In this document: positions 17,511 to 19,371 of the stretch, piece after piece
Layout of the letters: every line of letters begins with the position of its first letter
Numbering within the stretch: the first letter of the stretch is position 1
Source of the DNA: Gammaproteobacteria bacterium UBA3532
GTDB lineage: Bacteria; Pseudomonadota; Gammaproteobacteria; Enterobacterales; UBA3532
DNA: 19,371 bases
Direction: 5' to 3'
Assembly: GCA_002376965.1 (NCBI GenBank)
Contig: DFOV01000366.1
Location: 1-19,371, forward strand
The notes under the pieces: generated by a model
Seen by the model: only the letters and a program-made list of their open reading frames with translations
Told to the model about the DNA's origin: nothing
Database searches by the model: none
Translations under genes and position numbers: made by a program

Positions 17511-18251
17511 ATGTGGCAATGGTTTCATAAATTGGGTTCGCCTAAATACGTTTATCCGTTATGTGGGAAGTTGTTGCCGTGGATGGCATTTTTCACTACT
17601 GCGCTGTTAGTGATCGGAACTGTTTGGGGGTTGTTTTATGCTCCTGCAGACTATCAGCAAGGCAATAGTTTCCGAATTATCTATATCCATGTTCCGTCTG
17701 CTTTCATGTCGATGGGAACATACACCTATATCGCAGTTCTGGCTGCTATTGGTATTATTTGGCGAATGAAGCTGGCTGATATGTTTGCTGTGGCTATAGC
17801 GCCTATTGGTGCTGCATTCACTTTTGTTGCCTTGTTCACTGGTGCAGTATGGGGGAAGCCCACCTGGGGTACATATTGGGTGTGGGATGCGCGTTTGACC
17901 TCTGAGCTTATTCTATTGTTTCTCTACTTTGGTTTGATTGCGCTTTACCATGCGATCGAAGACAAGCAGAAAGCGATTAAAGCTTTCCGTATCCTGGCGC
18001 TTGTGGGTGTAGTGAATGTTCCGATTATTCATTATTCAGTCCATTTCTGGAACACTTTGCATCAAGGCGCAACCTTGTCAAAGTTTGAAAAGCCTTCTAT
18101 GGCGCCAGAGATGTTATGGCCGCTGCTTATAAACATTCTCGGTACGGTGTTGCTATTCCTAACAATAGGAATGATGAGGCTGCGTAATCATATTCTGGTT
18201 AGTGAAAAGAATACCCAGTGGGTCAAGCAGGAGGTGCAACATGTTCTTTGA
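17511..18251 (+). CDS. ccmC: Heme lyase/handling protein CcmC
   Basis: CcmC binds heme at the periplasmic face and attaches it to the chaperone CcmE. The 246-residue protein has six membrane helices and the diagnostic tryptophan-rich WWD domain (GKPTWGTYWVWDARLTSEL, 115-133). The two heme-ligand histidines are in the expected places: His60 in YIHVPSAFM and His184 in FWNTLHQG. Both match the E. coli numbering. ATG at 17511 is preceded by AAGAGA at moderate spacing. It overlaps ccmD by 11 nt. All residues known to be needed are present, so the protein should be functional. Confidence 0.98.
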   Translation: MWQWFHKLGSPKYVYPLCGKLLPWMAFFTTALLVIGTVWGLFYAPADYQQGNSFRIIYIHVPSAFMSMGTYTYIAVLAAIGIIWRMKLADMFAVAIAPIGAAFTFVALFTGAVWGKPTWGTYWVWDARLTSELILLFLYFGLIALYHAIEDKQKAIKAFRILALVGVVNVPIIHYSVHFWNTLHQGATLSKFEKPSMAPEMLWPLLINILGTVLLFLTIGMMRLRNHILVSEKNTQWVKQEVQHVL

Positions 18252-18441
18252 GTCTTGGGCTGAAGTGATCCATATGAACGGGCATGGCGTTTATGTGTGG
18301 TGGTCTTTTGGAGTAACTCTGGCGGTGGTTGTCGGGCTGGTGGTAGAGCCAAAGCTTAAGCAACGTCAGCTTAAACGTGAACTGAAACAATACTATCGTC
18401 GTCAAGAAATGCGGAGTAACAATGAAACCACATCGCCGTAA
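18241..18441 (+). CDS. ccmD: Heme exporter small subunit CcmD
   Basis: CcmD is a small membrane protein that stabilises the CcmABC-CcmE complex and helps release holo-CcmE. The 66-residue protein starts FFESWAEVIHMNGHGVYVWWSF in outline. It has one membrane helix (about 17-38) followed by a strongly basic cytoplasmic tail (KLKQRQLKRELKQYYRR). This is the CcmD pattern, including the conserved GHGxYVW segment. ATG 18241 is chosen over an in-frame ATG at 18202, because CAGGAGGTG (18228-18236) sits just upstream and the longer form adds non-family residues. It overlaps both ccmC (11 nt) and ccmE (20 nt). Confidence 0.93.
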   Translation: MFFESWAEVIHMNGHGVYVWWSFGVTLAVVVGLVVEPKLKQRQLKRELKQYYRRQEMRSNNETTSP

Positions 18442-18862
18442 TCGTTTAATTATCATTTGCCTGAGTGTTGTCGGGCTATCTGTTTGCTTGTTTTTGCTTG
18501 GCTACGCGTTTAAGCAGAATATTAACCTGTATTATTCACCCCATGAGGTGAATGCCGGAGCCGCCCCTATTGGCCCGTCAATTCGTGTTGGTGGCTTGGT
18601 AGTCGAAGGCAGTGTTAAACATGCGGATAAGGGATTAGATGTTAGCTTTGATGTGACTAATGTAAAAGGGACAGTCACCATCCACTATAGTGGGATTTTG
18701 CCTGATCTGTTTCGTGAAGGGCAGGGGATTATTGCGTTGGGAGCGCTAAAAGACAATAACACGCTGGTGGCCAGTGAAGTGCTTGCCAAGCATGACGAAG
18801 AATATATGCCACCAGAAGTGGCTGAGTCACTTAAAGGAACTAAGCACCAACTTCCTGAGTAA
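18422..18862 (+). CDS. ccmE: Cytochrome c maturation heme chaperone CcmE
   Basis: CcmE carries heme covalently in the periplasm from the CcmABCD complex to the ligation complex CcmFH. The 146-residue protein has a single N-terminal membrane anchor (about 8-28) and an OB-fold periplasmic domain (VGGLVVEGSV, TVTIHYSGILPDLFREGQG). The heme-attachment motif is His124-x3-Tyr128 (LAKHDEEYMPPE), equivalent to His130/Tyr134 of E. coli. ATG at 18422, with CGGAGT just upstream, lies inside ccmD. In most System I operons ccmF, ccmG and ccmH follow directly. Here about 250 bp of non-coding sequence and an unrelated gene follow. Confidence 0.97.
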   Translation: MKPHRRNRLIIICLSVVGLSVCLFLLGYAFKQNINLYYSPHEVNAGAAPIGPSIRVGGLVVEGSVKHADKGLDVSFDVTNVKGTVTIHYSGILPDLFREGQGIIALGALKDNNTLVASEVLAKHDEEYMPPEVAESLKGTKHQLPE

Positions 18863-18994
18863 CTTTTTCTAAAACAATGTTGTTAAAATAATAAAGTAGA
18901 CCGCGCAAAACTTCTGATTTGCTCTATTCTCTATCATTGACATAGCCAATCAACAGGCCGAGACTTTGGCAGCTTGTTCGTATGGCTCTAAAAC

Positions 18995-19022
18995 TTGAAT
19001 AAAAGTAATTTGAACCTATAAA
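18995..19022 (+). promoter_or_regulatory. Candidate promoter for the EGKCG-repeat gene
   Basis: The 246-bp gap 18863-19108 holds no gene. TTGAAT (18995-19000) and TATAAA (19017-19022) with 16-nt spacing is the best sigma70-like pair, giving a leader of about 80 nt. An alternative ECF-sigma-like pair is TGAACCT (19011-19017) and GTCACA (19033-19038). A perfect TTGACA at 18937-18942 has no -10 partner. None is strong enough to be sure. Confidence 0.3.
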
Positions 19023-19108
19023 AAAAACGAAAGTCACAGACTGCGTGGGTAACAAGTTAGTAATAATCAAAATCAATAGTAGGCGTATTATTTGTTAGGA
19101 GACAAACA

Positions 19109-19371
19109 ATGGCTAAATATACTAAGAAATCTGTCGCGACCTTGGTTGGCGCTTCTGTAGCAGCGACCTTGTCGCTGGCTTCTGCAGCTAATGCTCAATC
19201 TAACCCTTTTGGCTTTACCGATCTTGAGTCCGGCTTCAATGTCGCTATGGGTGAGGGCAAGTGCGGAGAAGGTAAATGTGGCGAAGGCAAGTGCGGCGGC
19301 GACAAAGCTAAAGAAGGTAAATGCGGCGAAGGCAAGTGCGGCGGCGACAAAGCCAAAGAAGGTAAATGCGG
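19109..19371 (+). CDS. hvfA: HvfA-like secreted EGKCG-repeat RiPP precursor (3' truncated by window)
   Basis: The first 87 residues are visible. A signal peptide (about 1-29, KKSVATLVGASVAATLSLAS, likely cleavage ANA-QS) leads to a short neutral segment (SNPFGFTDLESGFNVAMG). Cysteine repeats follow: six EGKCG motifs begin at residues 49, 54, 59, 69, 74 and 84, the last one cut. They are spaced by GDKAK. Cys residues are 52, 57, 62, 72, 77 and 87. EGKCG repeats behind a signal peptide define HvfA-family precursors. Their cysteines are converted by an MNIO enzyme (HvfB, DUF692) with partner HvfC into oxazolone/thioamide groups that bind copper. AGGAGA (19097-19102) is a good ribosome-binding site 6 nt before ATG. 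Partner genes would lie beyond the window. Family assignment is strong; modification and copper binding are inferred. Confidence 0.87.
   Translation, partial: MAKYTKKSVATLVGASVAATLSLASAANAQSNPFGFTDLESGFNVAMGEGKCGEGKCGEGKCGGDKAKEGKCGEGKCGGDKAKEGKC
19271..19371 (+). repeat. 45-bp tandem repeat inside the EGKCG gene
   Basis: Copies span 19271-19315 and 19316-19360, and a third begins at 19361. The two complete copies differ only at third codon positions (TGT/TGC and GCT/GCC). Each encodes 15 residues containing two EGKCG motifs and one GDKAK spacer. The near-identity points to recent duplication. Confidence 0.92.

Noticed and set aside
18202..18240. Longer ccmD start at 18202
   Set aside because: The ATG at 18241 has a strong CAGGAGGTG site and matches CcmD length. 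The extension is translated from the ccmC frame region and looks unrelated.
18937..18942. Consensus TTGACA as a promoter -35 upstream of the EGKCG gene
   Set aside because: No acceptable -10 hexamer lies 15-19 nt downstream.
19257..19371. CRISPR-like repeats
   Set aside because: The repetition is in-frame and codes for EGKCG motifs with no unique spacers. It is a protein repeat.

Overview
The window is chromosomal DNA from a gammaproteobacterium of moderate GC. By gene order it is close to Pseudomonadales, Cellvibrionales or marine Oceanospirillales-type lineages. The main clue is the order gyrA-serC-pheA-hisC-tyrA-aroA-cmk-rpsA-ihfB-lapA-lapB-pyrF, which matches the mixed-function aromatic 'supraoperon' known from Pseudomonas. 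Here tyrA and aroA are separate genes rather than the fusion seen in Pseudomonas.

Positions 1-7800 hold the 3' part of gyrA and then a tightly packed + strand run: serC, pheA (chorismate mutase/prephenate dehydratase), hisC, tyrA, aroA and cmk. Genes overlap or are separated by a few bases, and several start with GTG. Together they supply serine/PLP intermediates, the last steps to Phe and Tyr, EPSP synthase, and CMP kinase. A hairpin plus T-run after cmk separates this run from rpsA (ribosomal protein S1), whose leader carries a UUCG hairpin. ihfB, lapA, lapB and pyrF follow. Next come a small secreted helix-hairpin-helix (ComEA-like) protein and a very strong symmetric terminator.

Positions 12601-15102 are less conserved. 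A 372-bp gap contains a large imperfect hairpin that I cannot assign. It is followed by an acidic coiled-coil protein of unknown function and a convergent UPF0149 (YecA/YgfB-like) gene on the - strand. An unfamiliar protein with a degenerate receiver-like N-terminus (15103-16077) is divergent from the UPF0149 gene.

Positions 16147-18862 are ccmABCDE, the heme-export and heme-chaperone half of the System I cytochrome c maturation pathway. Its start codon is embedded in a dyad that also contains an extended -10 promoter. The expected ccmF/ccmG/ccmH genes do not follow within the window.

Instead, the right edge (19109 to the end) carries the start of a secreted protein built from repeated EGKCG motifs. 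This is the hallmark of HvfA-type RiPP precursors, whose cysteines are modified by an MNIO (DUF692) enzyme into copper-binding oxazolone/thioamide groups. It is the most exciting element here, although the gene and any maturation partners are cut off by the window end.
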